A stretch of 32,409 nucleotides of DNA from Oscillibacter sp. (GCA_022797935.1 JAAWLO010000019.1:1-32409); one strand, 5' to 3'. Numbered from the stretch's first letter, positions 22,881 through 30,687 are shown. Numbers and translations are program-made. The notes: a model not told the origin generated them from the sequence alone.

Positions 22881-25469
22881 TCACTCCGCAGCGCGAAGCT
22901 GCTCCACAATACTGCCCTTGCGGAACCAGCGCAGGGCCAGGACCGGAACCACAGCCGACACCGGCAGCAGCACCAGGCAGGCCCCCAGGGCGGGAACCAG
23001 CGTAAAGCAGAAGGTAAACTGCCACATGGAATCTACCAGACCTTTCACCAGCGTCAGGTCCAGGACCACCGCCAGAACCAGCCCCAGCAGGCAGCCGCCC
23101 GCCGCGTAAGAGACGCCCTCCCACACCATCATGCCAGTCAGCTGCCGCCGGGTCATGCCCACGCTCTCCATAGCGGCAAATTCATGGCGGCGGGTCAGAA
23201 TCGAGGTGATCATCGTATTGATGAGATTCAGCACACCGGCGAAGCCGAAGATCAGCCCCACAAATCCGCCCACAAACCGAATCATCCGCTGGGTCCCCTC
23301 GGCGCTCTCCCGGGCTTCCCGGGCGGAGAGGAAGCTCATGTTCGGGTCCGTTTGTTCCATGTAGTCCTCCAGAAACGCCGTCATTTCCGCTTCGTATCCA
23401 TCCTCGATATCAAAGGAGTATTTATAGACCGCCGGGGCGTCGTACAGCTCCTCATAAACGCTGGCGGGAAGATACAGAAACAGGCCGTCCCCGCCGGTCT
23501 TAAAGGGACCGCTGCTGATATAGCCGATTTCCATGTCATCCGAGCTGAGGGCGGCTTTCGCCAGCACCGGCAGCTCCAGCACCGGCGAGCCGTTTTTATA
23601 GACCGTGATAACCTGCCCGACGTCCGCCAAATCCAGGTCCGCTTGGAGAGACATATCCTGGCGGTTCGCGCTCACGCCCACCAGCACCCCCTCTCCGGCG
23701 GACATCTTCTGATAGAGCACATGGGCGTCCGTCTCGCCCTCCCGCAGGTCCATCCGGGCCAGGGCGGTTTCCTCCATGCCGTAGACGTTGCAGAGCATAC
23801 GCCCGTCGCTGCCCAGGCCGAAGCCCCGGTACTGGTCCGTGCCGAAGGTGAGGCCGCTGTCTTCCATCACAAACGTTTCCCCCGTCAGCGGATGGCCGAA
23901 GTCATAGGTGACGTTGACGTCCTCCACCGTGTTTTTGTAGATCACGGAGCCGCCCGCAACGCCGGGCCTTGCGGCAATATCCGCAATGGTCTCCGCCCGC
24001 AGAGCGTCGGAGCGCCGGAGGAAGCCCCTGACGTTAGAGGAGCTGGCCGCATGGACTACGGCAAAATCCGTGCGGATCATGAAGGCCGTTTCCTTCTCCA
24101 CGTCCACGCTGTCCGCCGCCGTGCCCGCGCAGTTCAGAAGCACCACGCACAGCGCCAGAGACAGCAGAATGAAGGCAGTCCGCCGCCGGTTCCGCCCCAG
24201 GTTGGTCCAGGCCAGCCGGGGAATGCTGGTTCCCAGGGCGCTTCTGCGGGAGGCGCGCCGTCCGCCGCTGTGCTCCACATAGCGGAAGGCCTCCATCGGA
24301 GGCGTATTGGACGCTGTCCGGACGGGCTTGCGCGTGCTGCAAAAAACCGTCAGGGCAGTCAGGGCCGCCGCCGTCAGGAAGAGGGCCGGAGAGAGTGAAA
24401 CACGGACGGCCAGGTTCTCATACTCTGTGGACACCATATTCATAATCAGGGGCAGCGCCGCCTTTCCTATGAAAAAACCAGCCAGCATCCCCAAGGGAAT
24501 TCCCAGGCCGCTGAGCCAAAGCGCCTGCCGGTTCATCAGCGTCCGCACCTGCTTCCGGCTCATCCCAATGGTCCGGTACAGACCGAAGCGGCGGATGTCC
24601 TGCATGACCGCAATGTCAAACACATTGTAAATCAGCAGGTAGCCGCAGAGCATAAACAGCACGGCAAAGGCCGCCGCCGCCGCAATCTGGAAACCGTCAG
24701 GCCGGACGTTGGTCGCCCGGTTTACAGTGGCCAGCAGATAGTTGGGGGCGTTTTCATCTTCCGGCTCGCCGCCCAGGGCATAGACCAGTTCCCGGAGGTT
24801 TTTCTCCAGGCCCAGGGGACTGCGGGCGGTGAAATCGGAGAAATAGGTGCCGGTCATGTCGCGGTCCTCGCGGTAGGTAAAGCGGAATATCTCCGGGTAG
24901 GCCTCCCGGAAGGCGGTTCCGGCCCACAGGACACTCAGCTGGCTGCCGGGCGCCTCATACCAGCCGGAGACCACCATGGGAAGAACGTAGTCCCGCCCGT
25001 GAGCAGTAAAGGCAATGGTGATTTCCGCCCCCACTTCCGGTTCCGCGCCCAGGTCCCGGAGGGCGGCGTCGGAGGCGACCACCTCATTCGGCGCGGACGG
25101 CGGACGGCCATGGGAGGGTGCGCAGAAGGTCAGCCCAGCCTGAATTTCATCCGCAACGTTGAACTCAATGTTGTGGCGGACGGCATTGGACAGGAACGCC
25201 ACCGGCATCCGCAGGCCCGCCGTCTCTATGAAGTCCGCCTGCCGCATAGCCTCGAACTGCTCTGCCGTCATGTAGCGGATATCCCCGTCGGACCGGCTCA
25301 TTTTCTGCATCTGCAGGGTCAGGGTAAAGGACTCCATTGTCCCGATTACCAGGGTGGTGACGGCGGTGAAAAGCGCCGCCGTCAGCGCAATGGCCAGGAC
25401 CGCAGTCCAGTTCCGCACCCGGCTGGCGGCAAAACTCCGCCGCGTCAGGGTTTTCAGCATGTCTTCCAT
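22881..25469 (-). CDS. FtsX-like ABC transporter permease
   Basis: An 862-residue permease with two FtsX-type halves. TM1 (NWTAVLAIALTAALFTAV, about 18-40) is followed by a large outside domain of about 220 residues, then TM2-4 at about 270-395. The second half starts with TM5 (AFILLSLALCVVLLNCAG), a second outside domain of about 260 residues, then TM6-8 near the C-terminus (GFVGLIFGFAGVLNLI, YAAGGCLLGLVLAVVL, LGACLVLLPVSAVVPVL). This fits MacB/FtsX-type exporters or mechanotransmitters for peptides, lipids or antibiotics. The ATG at 25469 has GGGAGGA about 8 nt upstream; the open frame before it covers the regulatory region. The substrate is unknown. Confidence 0.92.
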   Translation of the reverse strand: MEDMLKTLTRRSFAASRVRNWTAVLAIALTAALFTAVTTLVIGTMESFTLTLQMQKMSRSDGDIRYMTAEQFEAMRQADFIETAGLRMPVAFLSNAVRHNIEFNVADEIQAGLTFCAPSHGRPPSAPNEVVASDAALRDLGAEPEVGAEITIAFTAHGRDYVLPMVVSGWYEAPGSQLSVLWAGTAFREAYPEIFRFTYREDRDMTGTYFSDFTARSPLGLEKNLRELVYALGGEPEDENAPNYLLATVNRATNVRPDGFQIAAAAAFAVLFMLCGYLLIYNVFDIAVMQDIRRFGLYRTIGMSRKQVRTLMNRQALWLSGLGIPLGMLAGFFIGKAALPLIMNMVSTEYENLAVRVSLSPALFLTAAALTALTVFCSTRKPVRTASNTPPMEAFRYVEHSGGRRASRRSALGTSIPRLAWTNLGRNRRRTAFILLSLALCVVLLNCAGTAADSVDVEKETAFMIRTDFAVVHAASSSNVRGFLRRSDALRAETIADIAARPGVAGGSVIYKNTVEDVNVTYDFGHPLTGETFVMEDSGLTFGTDQYRGFGLGSDGRMLCNVYGMEETALARMDLREGETDAHVLYQKMSAGEGVLVGVSANRQDMSLQADLDLADVGQVITVYKNGSPVLELPVLAKAALSSDDMEIGYISSGPFKTGGDGLFLYLPASVYEELYDAPAVYKYSFDIEDGYEAEMTAFLEDYMEQTDPNMSFLSAREARESAEGTQRMIRFVGGFVGLIFGFAGVLNLINTMITSILTRRHEFAAMESVGMTRRQLTGMMVWEGVSYAAGGCLLGLVLAVVLDLTLVKGLVDSMWQFTFCFTLVPALGACLVLLPVSAVVPVLALRWFRKGSIVEQLRAAE

Positions 25470-25503
25470 AGGGCTTTCCTCCCGCGTGATTGGCTGCATA
25501 CAG

Positions 25504-25545
25504 CATAACAGCCGAATGTTACAGCCGCGGTACAGAAGCGTTACA
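25504..25545 (-). promoter_or_regulatory. Direct-repeat operator upstream of the permease gene
   Basis: On the minus strand three heptamers occur with exact 11-nt periodicity: TGTAACG (25545-25539), TGTACCG (25534-25528) and TGTAACA (25523-25517). TGTTATG follows 13 nt later (25510-25504). OmpR/PhoB-family regulators bind heptamer direct repeats spaced 11 bp, and such a regulator is encoded at 27281-27964. A TATGCT at the promoter-proximal end could serve as a -10 with no good -35, as at activated promoters. Confidence 0.6.
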
Positions 25546-25601
25546 TTTTTGTACCTTTCCCCTCCGGGCATCCGGCAGCGCCCCGCAGGCGGCGGTCTCC
25601 C

Positions 25602-26267
25602 TTACTGCACAATGCGCCCGTCCTTCAGACGCACCACACGGTCAGCCAGCTGGGCAAGCTCCGGATTATGCGTAATCACCACCAAGGTCTGGTGAAAAAC
25701 ATCCACCGTCATCTTCAAAAGCCCCGCTACGTTTTGACTGGTTTTGATATCAAAGTTCCCGGTGGGTTCGTCGGCCAAGATGATGGAAGGCCTGGTAATC
25801 AGCGCCCGGGCAATGGCCGTGCACTGCTGTCCCCCGCCGGAAAGCATAGAAGGAAAGCAGTCCAGCTTTTCCGTCAGGCCCAGCAGGCCGGTGAGCTCCT
25901 CCCAAAAGACCGCGTCCGGTCTGGACTTGTCCAGAGCCAAGGGAAGCAGAATGTTCTCCCGGACGGTCAGTTCCGGCACCAGGCCGCAGCCCTGAAAGAC
26001 AAACCCGATCTTCCGGCGGCGGAAAACCGTCCGTTCCTCCTCCCGCAGTGCGCCCAGGTTCACGCCGTCCACCAGGACCGTCCCCTCCGTGGGCGGATAC
26101 AGGCCGCCAATCAGGTTCAAAAGCGTGGTCTTTCCGCTACCGGAGGCCCCGGCAATGGCCGTGAACCTTCCCTTTTCGATGGAAAGATCGATTCCATCCA
26201 CCGCTTTGACCTGCAAGGGCCCTCTGCCGAAATATTTTTTCAGATTTTGTACAACTGCAGCGTCCAT
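25602..26267 (-). CDS. Second ABC ATP-binding protein, altered signature motif
   Basis: A 221-residue paralogue of the ATPase at 22191-22859. Walker A GASGSGKTT (40-48), Walker [11 protein letters not shown] and the H-loop ITHNPE are intact. The signature reads LSGGGQQC (142-149) where the paralogue has LSGGQQQR, so the conserved glutamine is glycine and the arginine is cysteine. The D-loop region reads GNFDIKT rather than GNLDSKT. It could be a weak or regulatory ATPase subunit. It lies 12 nt after the kinase gene and 132 nt before the permease, so it is transcribed with the regulators. Confidence 0.92.
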   Translation of the reverse strand: MDAAVVQNLKKYFGRGPLQVKAVDGIDLSIEKGRFTAIAGASGSGKTTLLNLIGGLYPPTEGTVLVDGVNLGALREEERTVFRRRKIGFVFQGCGLVPELTVRENILLPLALDKSRPDAVFWEELTGLLGLTEKLDCFPSMLSGGGQQCTAIARALITRPSIILADEPTGNFDIKTSQNVAGLLKMTVDVFHQTLVVITHNPELAQLADRVVRLKDGRIVQ

Positions 26268-26279
26268 AAAGCTCCTTAC

Positions 26280-27284
26280 CTATCGCAGCAGAAACACGGA
26301 AAAGACGGAACCCCTTCCCACCTCTGATTTCAGGGTGAGATAGCCTTTCTGGCGGGTGATGATTTCTCTGGCCAGATACAGGCCAAGCCCCACGCCCTCT
26401 TCGGGACCGGAGGAGGGCATCCGGTAAAAGCGCTTGAATACGTCGTTATCATGCTCTGGGGGGATTCCAATTCCGGTGTCCGCCACGTCTATGCGGGTAT
26501 AAAACTGCCAGGGCCGGACGCAGATGCGGATATGCCCTCCCTCCGGCGTGTATTTGACCGCGTTGTCCAGAAGATTTCCCAGGGCCTCCGCCGTCCATTT
26601 GGGGTCGTGCGGGAGAGTCTCGCCGCTGCCGCAGTCCACGTCAATGGGAATGCGTTTCCGGTCCGCCGCGGCCAGGACGCCGCTCACGGCCTGGGCAATG
26701 GTATCGTAAAGGCTGGCATTCTCCATGTGCAGCGCAAAGGTACCGGTTTCCAGCCGGGACATTTTAAGGAGGGCCTGCATCAGAAAATCCAGCTTCTGAA
26801 CCTGGGAAGAGAGGGTGGCGAGAAATTCGGTCCGCCGCTCCGGCGGCAGCTCCTGCTGGCTCAGAATGTCCGTGAACATCCGTATGTTGGACATCGGCGT
26901 TTTGATCTGATGAGAGATGTCGCTGACCAGCTCCTGAACGGTTTGCTTGTCCGCCTCGCTCTGCCGCCGGCCCTCCTGTGTCCGGTCCTGGTATTGCAGC
27001 AGCCTTCCCTGCACCTTGGAAAGCTGGGAGTCCTCATACGGGCGGTAATTCTCCGGCTCCCGGCCGGCGGCCAGTGCGTCCAGGGTCTCGCAGACGCGGT
27101 TGGCAAACGCAGCCTCCCGCCGTTCTTGGCTGCGCTTCCACAGACCGGCCAGCAGCAGAACCGCCGCCCCCAGGCCAGCCGTCCCCACGCGCAGAAGGGA
27201 AACCGGAAGCTCCAGCGCCCCCAGCAAAAGCAGGAGCACCGCCGCCAGCGTCAGAAGAAGCGGCGCACCGCCGCTCCGCCTCAT
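26280..27284 (-). CDS. Sensor histidine kinase
   Basis: A 334-residue kinase. Two close N-terminal membrane segments at about 7-25 and 30-49 have almost no outside loop, which suggests sensing within the membrane or through a partner, as in BceS-type kinases linked to ABC exporters. The HisKA box SDISHQIKTPMSNIR has His125. The HATPase domain shows NLLDNAVKYTPEGG, DTGIGIPPEH and GVGLGLYLAREI. Its ATG overlaps the regulator's TGA by 4 nt (ATGA). It probably phosphorylates the adjacent regulator and reports on the exporter or its substrate. Confidence 0.94.
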   Translation of the reverse strand: MRRSGGAPLLLTLAAVLLLLLGALELPVSLLRVGTAGLGAAVLLLAGLWKRSQERREAAFANRVCETLDALAAGREPENYRPYEDSQLSKVQGRLLQYQDRTQEGRRQSEADKQTVQELVSDISHQIKTPMSNIRMFTDILSQQELPPERRTEFLATLSSQVQKLDFLMQALLKMSRLETGTFALHMENASLYDTIAQAVSGVLAAADRKRIPIDVDCGSGETLPHDPKWTAEALGNLLDNAVKYTPEGGHIRICVRPWQFYTRIDVADTGIGIPPEHDNDVFKRFYRMPSSGPEEGVGLGLYLAREIITRQKGYLTLKSEVGRGSVFSVFLLR

Positions 27285-27964
27285 ACCTGCGCTCCCATCC
27301 AGGCGTAGCCCATGCCCCGGATGGTTTGAATGTAGGTGTGTCCGGCGTCCTCAATCTTGGCCCGCAGGCGGTTCATGGTTACGGTAAGGGTGTGGTCATC
27401 AATGAAATTTCCCTCCATGTCCCACAGCTTTTCCAGGAGAAGACGCCGTGTCACCACCGCTCCGGCCTGGGCGGTCAAGAGCCGCAGAATCTTATATTCG
27501 TTGGGGGTAATGGCCAGCTTCTCCCCGCTCCGAACGGCCGTCAGGGTCTGAAAATCCAGGCGCAGAAATCCGTCGTCAAACACGTCCCCGCCGGCCCGGA
27601 GACTTCCCCGGCGCAGAACCGCCTCCACCCGGCGCTTGAGCACCTGAATGCGGAAGGGCTTGGTGATGTAATCGTCCGCACCCAGGTCGAAGCCGTTCAG
27701 CTCGTCCTGCTCCAAGTCGTTGGCCGTCAGGAAGATGACCGGCCGCTCCGGCGCAGACGCTTTCATCTCCCGGCAGAGGTCAAAGCCGCTTCCGTCCGGA
27801 AGACGGACGTCCAGGATTGCCAAATGAAATGAATCGTCCTGCCAAAACCGGCGGGCCGCTTCACAGGTATAGGCCGCGACCGAACAATAACCAGCCTCGT
27901 CCAGCGCGAAGCACAGTCCCGCGCTCAGGGCCAAATCGTCCTCCACAATCAGGATTTTCAGCAT
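27281..27964 (-). CDS. OmpR/PhoB-family response regulator
   Basis: A 227-residue regulator. The receiver domain has acidic D9/D10, phospho-acceptor D52 (LDVRLPDG), T80 and K102 (ITKPF). The C-terminal winged helix (about 130-225) has LAITPNEYKILRLL, LLLEKLWDMEGNFIDDHTLTVTMNRLRAKI and RGMGYAW. The start at 27964 (MLKILIVEDD) follows AAAGGAAG. It likely controls the ABC module: a set of 11-bp direct repeats fitting this class of regulator lies upstream of the permease. Confidence 0.96.
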   Translation of the reverse strand: MLKILIVEDDLALSAGLCFALDEAGYCSVAAYTCEAARRFWQDDSFHLAILDVRLPDGSGFDLCREMKASAPERPVIFLTANDLEQDELNGFDLGADDYITKPFRIQVLKRRVEAVLRRGSLRAGGDVFDDGFLRLDFQTLTAVRSGEKLAITPNEYKILRLLTAQAGAVVTRRLLLEKLWDMEGNFIDDHTLTVTMNRLRAKIEDAGHTYIQTIRGMGYAWMGAQV

Positions 27965-27999
27965 ACAGGTCTTCCTTTCCATTTGGGGATGTCGCTGAA

Positions 28000-28028
28000 A
28001 GGATACCACAGAGGCCGGAATTCCGCAA
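28000..28028 (-). promoter_or_regulatory. Candidate promoter of the two-component operon
   Basis: Minus-strand TTGCGG (28023-28028), 17 nt, TATCCT (28000-28005), about 36 nt before the regulator start. Confidence 0.5.
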
Positions 28029-28063
28029 TAGGCCTGCTGCGCGCGGTTCCTTCCGGCAAACCT

Positions 28064-28516
28064 TCATGTTTCCCGGCGGCGCAGGTTCTCAAAAAAAGCG
28101 GACAGCACCGCCTGGCACGTCTCCTCCAGCACGCCCCCCACCAGCGCCGGCGCATGGGGGAACCCCTCCATAAAGAGGTTGGTCACTCCGCCGCAGGCCC
28201 CGAAGGCCCGGTCCCGCGCCCCGAACCAAACCCGCCGGATCCGGGCATTGAGAATTGCCCCGGCGCACATGGGGCAGGGCTCCAGCGTCACATACAGCTC
28301 ACAGTCCTCCAGCCGCCAGGAGTGCAGCGCGGCGTTGGCCTGGGCAATGGCCTCCATCTCGGCGTGGGCGGCCGCCGTGCGGGTTTCTTCCCGCCGGTTT
28401 CGTCCCCGGCCCACCACCAGGCCTTCCCGCACAATGACACAGCCCACCGGCACCTCCCCCGCCGCCGCCGCCTCCCGGGCCAGTTCCAGGGCCTGCTCCA
28501 TAAAAAATTCCTGCAT
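28064..28516 (-). CDS. tadA: tRNA adenosine(34) deaminase
   Basis: Converts A34 to inosine in tRNA-Arg(ACG). The 150 residues have the cytidine/deoxycytidylate deaminase zinc site: HAE at 51-53 (His ligand and catalytic Glu) and PCPMC at 80-84 (two Cys ligands), plus GEVPVGCVIV at 20-29. I start at MQEFFMEQALELA (28516), which aligns with the usual TadA N-terminus; an ATG six codons earlier is possible. The gene diverges from yaaL, and the 110-nt gap holds the promoters for both. Confidence 0.96.
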   Translation of the reverse strand: MQEFFMEQALELAREAAAAGEVPVGCVIVREGLVVGRGRNRREETRTAAAHAEMEAIAQANAALHSWRLEDCELYVTLEPCPMCAGAILNARIRRVWFGARDRAFGACGGVTNLFMEGFPHAPALVGGVLEETCQAVLSAFFENLRRRET

Positions 28517-28544
28517 TTTCCATTCACCCCGCATGAAATCTGGA

Positions 28545-28570
28545 ATAATTGTCCAAACTTCCCATACATG
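28545..28570 (+). promoter_or_regulatory. Candidate sigma-E-type promoter of yaaL-bofA
   Basis: GAATAATT contains an ATA at 28545-28547. After a 15-nt spacer comes CATACATG (28563-28570). This resembles the sigma-E pattern ATA / CATACA of Bacillus. bofA is known to be sigma-E dependent there. The implied leader is about 50 nt. A weaker sigma-A-like alternative, TTGGAC (28582-28587), 17 nt, GATTAT, also exists. Confidence 0.45.
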
Positions 28571-28627
28571 TAGAATAGGCCTTGGACACCATCCATATGG
28601 AACTGATTATACAGGAGGAACGACGTT

Positions 28628-28888
28628 ATGAAAACCGGTTTTGTGAAAAAATCCTATCCCGACAAGGAGCTGCTGACCCTCATGGCCGAGCTCCAGACCG
28701 CGCAGGGGGATCTCTCCCTGGCCTACCGCCAGTTTGACCAGGCTGTGGACCCAGAGCTGGTGGAATCCTGCGTCTACCAGATCAGCGCCGTCAAGGCCCG
28801 GTGCAACTACCTCATCCGGGCCATCAAGGAGCGGAGTCCGGAGAGCTTCGCGGCTGTCCGCTTAGAGGGTGACGCCGTATGGACCTGA
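28628..28888 (+). CDS. yaaL: YaaL family protein (DUF2508)
   Basis: An 86-residue, mostly helical protein of unknown function. Its pattern (LLTLMAELQTAQGDLSLAYRQFDQAVDPELVESCVYQISAVKARCNYLIRAIKER) matches the YaaL/DUF2508 family. As in B. subtilis it sits directly before bofA. AGGAGGA lies about 8 nt before the ATG. Its last 10 nt overlap the start of bofA, and its 3' end supplies the bofA ribosome binding site (GAGGGTG). It may act in sporulation, but nothing in the sequence proves it. Confidence 0.9.
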   Translation: MKTGFVKKSYPDKELLTLMAELQTAQGDLSLAYRQFDQAVDPELVESCVYQISAVKARCNYLIRAIKERSPESFAAVRLEGDAVWT

Positions 28889-29142
28889 ATCAGAAAATCC
28901 TCGCCGCCCTGCTGGCGGGGTTTTTCATCCTTGCCCTGCTGCGGGTGTTCAGCGCCCCGCTGAAGCTGGCCGTGAAGCTGCTGGTGAACACCCTGCTGGG
29001 ATTCTGTGCGCTCTGGGCGGTGAACCTCACCGCCGGGGCCACCGGCATCACTCTGGGCATAAACCTTTGGAATGCCCTGGTTATTGGCATTCTGGGGCTG
29101 CCGGGCTTCTTTCTGCTGCTGCTGGTACAGTGGGTGCTGTAG
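28879..29142 (+). CDS. bofA: Pro-sigma-K processing inhibitor BofA
   Basis: An 87-residue mother-cell membrane protein. In B. subtilis BofA holds the SpoIVFB protease inactive with SpoIVFA until the forespore signals, delaying sigma-K activation. Hydrophobic segments lie at about 7-22 and 28-45. The family signature NLTAGATGITLGINLWNALVIGILGLPGF is at 49-77, with a hydrophobic C-terminus. The length is normal. It overlaps yaaL by 10 nt, indicating coupled translation. Confidence 0.95.
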   Translation: MDLNQKILAALLAGFFILALLRVFSAPLKLAVKLLVNTLLGFCALWAVNLTAGATGITLGINLWNALVIGILGLPGFFLLLLVQWVL

Positions 29143-29279
29143 CGCCGCACAGGCAGCAAAACCGCTCTCCGGCGTCCGCCTTCCGGACGTTGGATGTGAA
29201 TTGCAAATCTTGTATTTTTAAGATTTCAAGAGATATCAAGAGATATTTTGAGAATTCTGTGCGCTAAATGAAATTTTCC
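29143..29279 (+). other. bofA-rplM gap with hairpin and short tandem repeat
   Basis: A CGTCCG/CGGACG hairpin (29173-29189) follows bofA but has no direct T-run. A 10-bp direct repeat TCAAGAGATA occurs twice back to back (29226-29245), in AT-rich sequence just upstream of the rplM promoter where an UP-element would act. Confidence 0.45.
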
Positions 29280-29308
29280 TTGACAGTGCCGGAAAGCCGT
29301 GGTATAAC
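29280..29308 (+). promoter_or_regulatory. Sigma-A promoter of rplM-rpsI
   Basis: TTGACA (29280-29285), 17 nt, TATAAC (29303-29308), with AT-rich sequence upstream. Confidence 0.9.
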
Positions 29309-29315
29309 TAACCTT

Positions 29316-29336
29316 GCTCCAGTTTTTCTCTGGAGC
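29316..29336 (+). promoter_or_regulatory. Hairpin in the rplM leader (possible L13 leader)
   Basis: GCTCCAG-tttttct-CTGGAGC forms a 7-bp stem right after the predicted transcription start, about 45 nt before rplM. Firmicutes rplM mRNAs often carry an L13-binding autoregulatory leader; whether this is one needs a covariance search. Confidence 0.5.
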
Positions 29337-29382
29337 CCTTGATTTGTAAAGCCATCGAAAATATATCTACGGAGGAAAGACC

Positions 29383-29814
29383 ATGTCCACTTTTATGGCA
29401 AACAAGGCCAACATTGAGCGCAAGTGGTACATCCTGGACGCTGCCGGAAAGCCCCTGGGCAAGACCGCTGTCCGGGCCGCCGACCTGCTGCGCGGCAAAA
29501 CCAAGCCCACTTACACGCCCCATGCCGACTGCGGCGACAATGTCATCATCATCAACGCCGGCAAGGCCGTGCTCACCGGCAAGAAGGGCACGCAGAAGAT
29601 TTACCGTACCCACTCCGGCTGGGTGGGCGGCCTGAAGGAAACGCCCTACCGCATTCTCATGCAGGAGAAGCCCGAGGTGGCCATGCGGGTGGCTGTCCGC
29701 GGCATGATGCCCCGGAACACCGTCAGCAAGGATTCTCTGAAGCGCCTGCACATCTATGCCGGTGCGGAACACAAACAGCAGGCCCAGAAGCCCATTGCCC
29801 TGGACGCTGAATAA
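29383..29814 (+). CDS. rplM: 50S ribosomal protein L13
   Basis: Large-subunit protein, 143 residues, matching L13 throughout: [27 protein letters not shown], the [13 protein letters not shown] block, [12 protein letters not shown] and RGMMPRN. CGGAGGA lies about 6 nt before the ATG. It forms the standard rplM-rpsI operon with a 14-nt gap to rpsI. Confidence 0.99.
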   Translation: MSTFMANKANIERKWYILDAAGKPLGKTAVRAADLLRGKTKPTYTPHADCGDNVIIINAGKAVLTGKKGTQKIYRTHSGWVGGLKETPYRILMQEKPEVAMRVAVRGMMPRNTVSKDSLKRLHIYAGAEHKQQAQKPIALDAE

Positions 29815-29828
29815 GGAGGAGGAAACGT

Positions 29829-30233
29829 ATGTATCAGTCTAAGAAGCCCTATCTGTACGGCACTGGCCGGCGGAAGTCCTCCGTGGCCCGCGTCCATCTC
29901 TTCCCTGGCGGCACGGGAAGCATCACCATCAACGGCCGTGATATTGACGATTATTTTGGCCTGGAGACCCTGAAGATGGTCGTTCGCCAGCCCCTGGAAG
30001 CGACCAGCAACACCGGCAAAGTGGATATTGTCGCCACAGTAACCGGCGGCGGCGTCACCGGTCAGGCCGGCGCCCTGCGCCATGGCATTGCCCGGGCTCT
30101 GCTCCTGGCCAGCGAGGATAACCGCCCCATCCTGAAGAAGGCCGGGTTCCTCACGCGGGATCCTCGTATGAAGGAACGGAAGAAGTACGGCCTCAAGGCC
30201 GCCCGCCGCGCGCCTCAGTTCTCCAAGCGCTGA
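29829..30233 (+). CDS. rpsI: 30S ribosomal protein S9
   Basis: Small-subunit protein, 134 residues: [45 protein letters not shown] and the conserved tail APQFSKR, whose C-terminal arginine contacts P-site tRNA. AAGGAGGAGG precedes the ATG. It is the second gene of the rplM operon. Confidence 0.99.
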   Translation: MYQSKKPYLYGTGRRKSSVARVHLFPGGTGSITINGRDIDDYFGLETLKMVVRQPLEATSNTGKVDIVATVTGGGVTGQAGALRHGIARALLLASEDNRPILKKAGFLTRDPRMKERKKYGLKAARRAPQFSKR

Positions 30234-30282
30234 GCGCTGCGAAAAGGCAGGGAAGCTGGAATCTGCCCTGTGTTTTGCGAAA

Positions 30283-30315
30283 AACCTCCGGCTGGGATGT
30301 TCTCAGCCGGAGGTT
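30283..30315 (+). terminator. Probable terminator of rplM-rpsI
   Basis: AACCTCCGGCTG/CAGCCGGAGGTT, a 12-bp perfect stem with a 9-nt loop, followed by only CTTG. An imperfect GGCAG/CTGCC stem precedes it. The U-tract is weak. Confidence 0.6.
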
Positions 30316-30448
30316 CTTGCACAATTGCCGGGATTTCGTTTTTTCAGAAGGGGATTTCGCGGCGCATCAAGGGATTAGGCAGGCAGCCGGTCTTGTATGC
30401 GCCCCTCGAATACATCTTTTTTCCGGTGCAATCTCCTCCGGCGAACGC

Positions 30449-30481
30449 AAAAACCGCCGGACCAGCGGTCCGGCGGTTTTC
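30449..30481. terminator. Bidirectional terminator, mainly for rpsU
   Basis: Perfect 14-bp stem AAAACCGCCGGACC/GGTCCGGCGGTTTT with a 3-nt loop. It is T-rich on both strands (GTTTTT on the minus strand), directly after the rpsU stop. Confidence 0.9.
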
Positions 30482-30483
30482 TC

Positions 30484-30666
30484 TTAGTAATAACGCTTCT
30501 TGTTCTTGCGAGCGGCCTCAGACTTCTTGCGGCGCTTCACGCTGGGGCTCTCGTAGTGCTCCCTTTTCCGGACCTCGGCCAAAACACCGGCCTTCGCACA
30601 GCTGCGCTTAAAACGCTTGAGCGCACTGTCAATGGACTCGTTTTCCTTCACGTGGATCTCAGACAT
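30484..30666 (-). CDS. rpsU: 30S ribosomal protein S21
   Basis: A 60-residue small-subunit protein: [40 protein letters not shown] with a very basic tail [17 protein letters not shown]. The length is normal for S21. GGGAGGGAGGGA precedes the ATG. It is monocistronic, on the minus strand, between a strong promoter and a strong terminator, and convergent with rplM-rpsI. Confidence 0.98.
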   Translation of the reverse strand: MSEIHVKENESIDSALKRFKRSCAKAGVLAEVRKREHYESPSVKRRKKSEAARKNKKRYY

Positions 30667-30687
30667 CTATCTTTCCCTCCCTCCGAG

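Noticed and set aside
22167-24398. 743-residue plus-strand open frame opposite the ABC genes
   Set aside because: Crosses an ATPase gene and half of a permease gene on the other strand; no domain or start signal.
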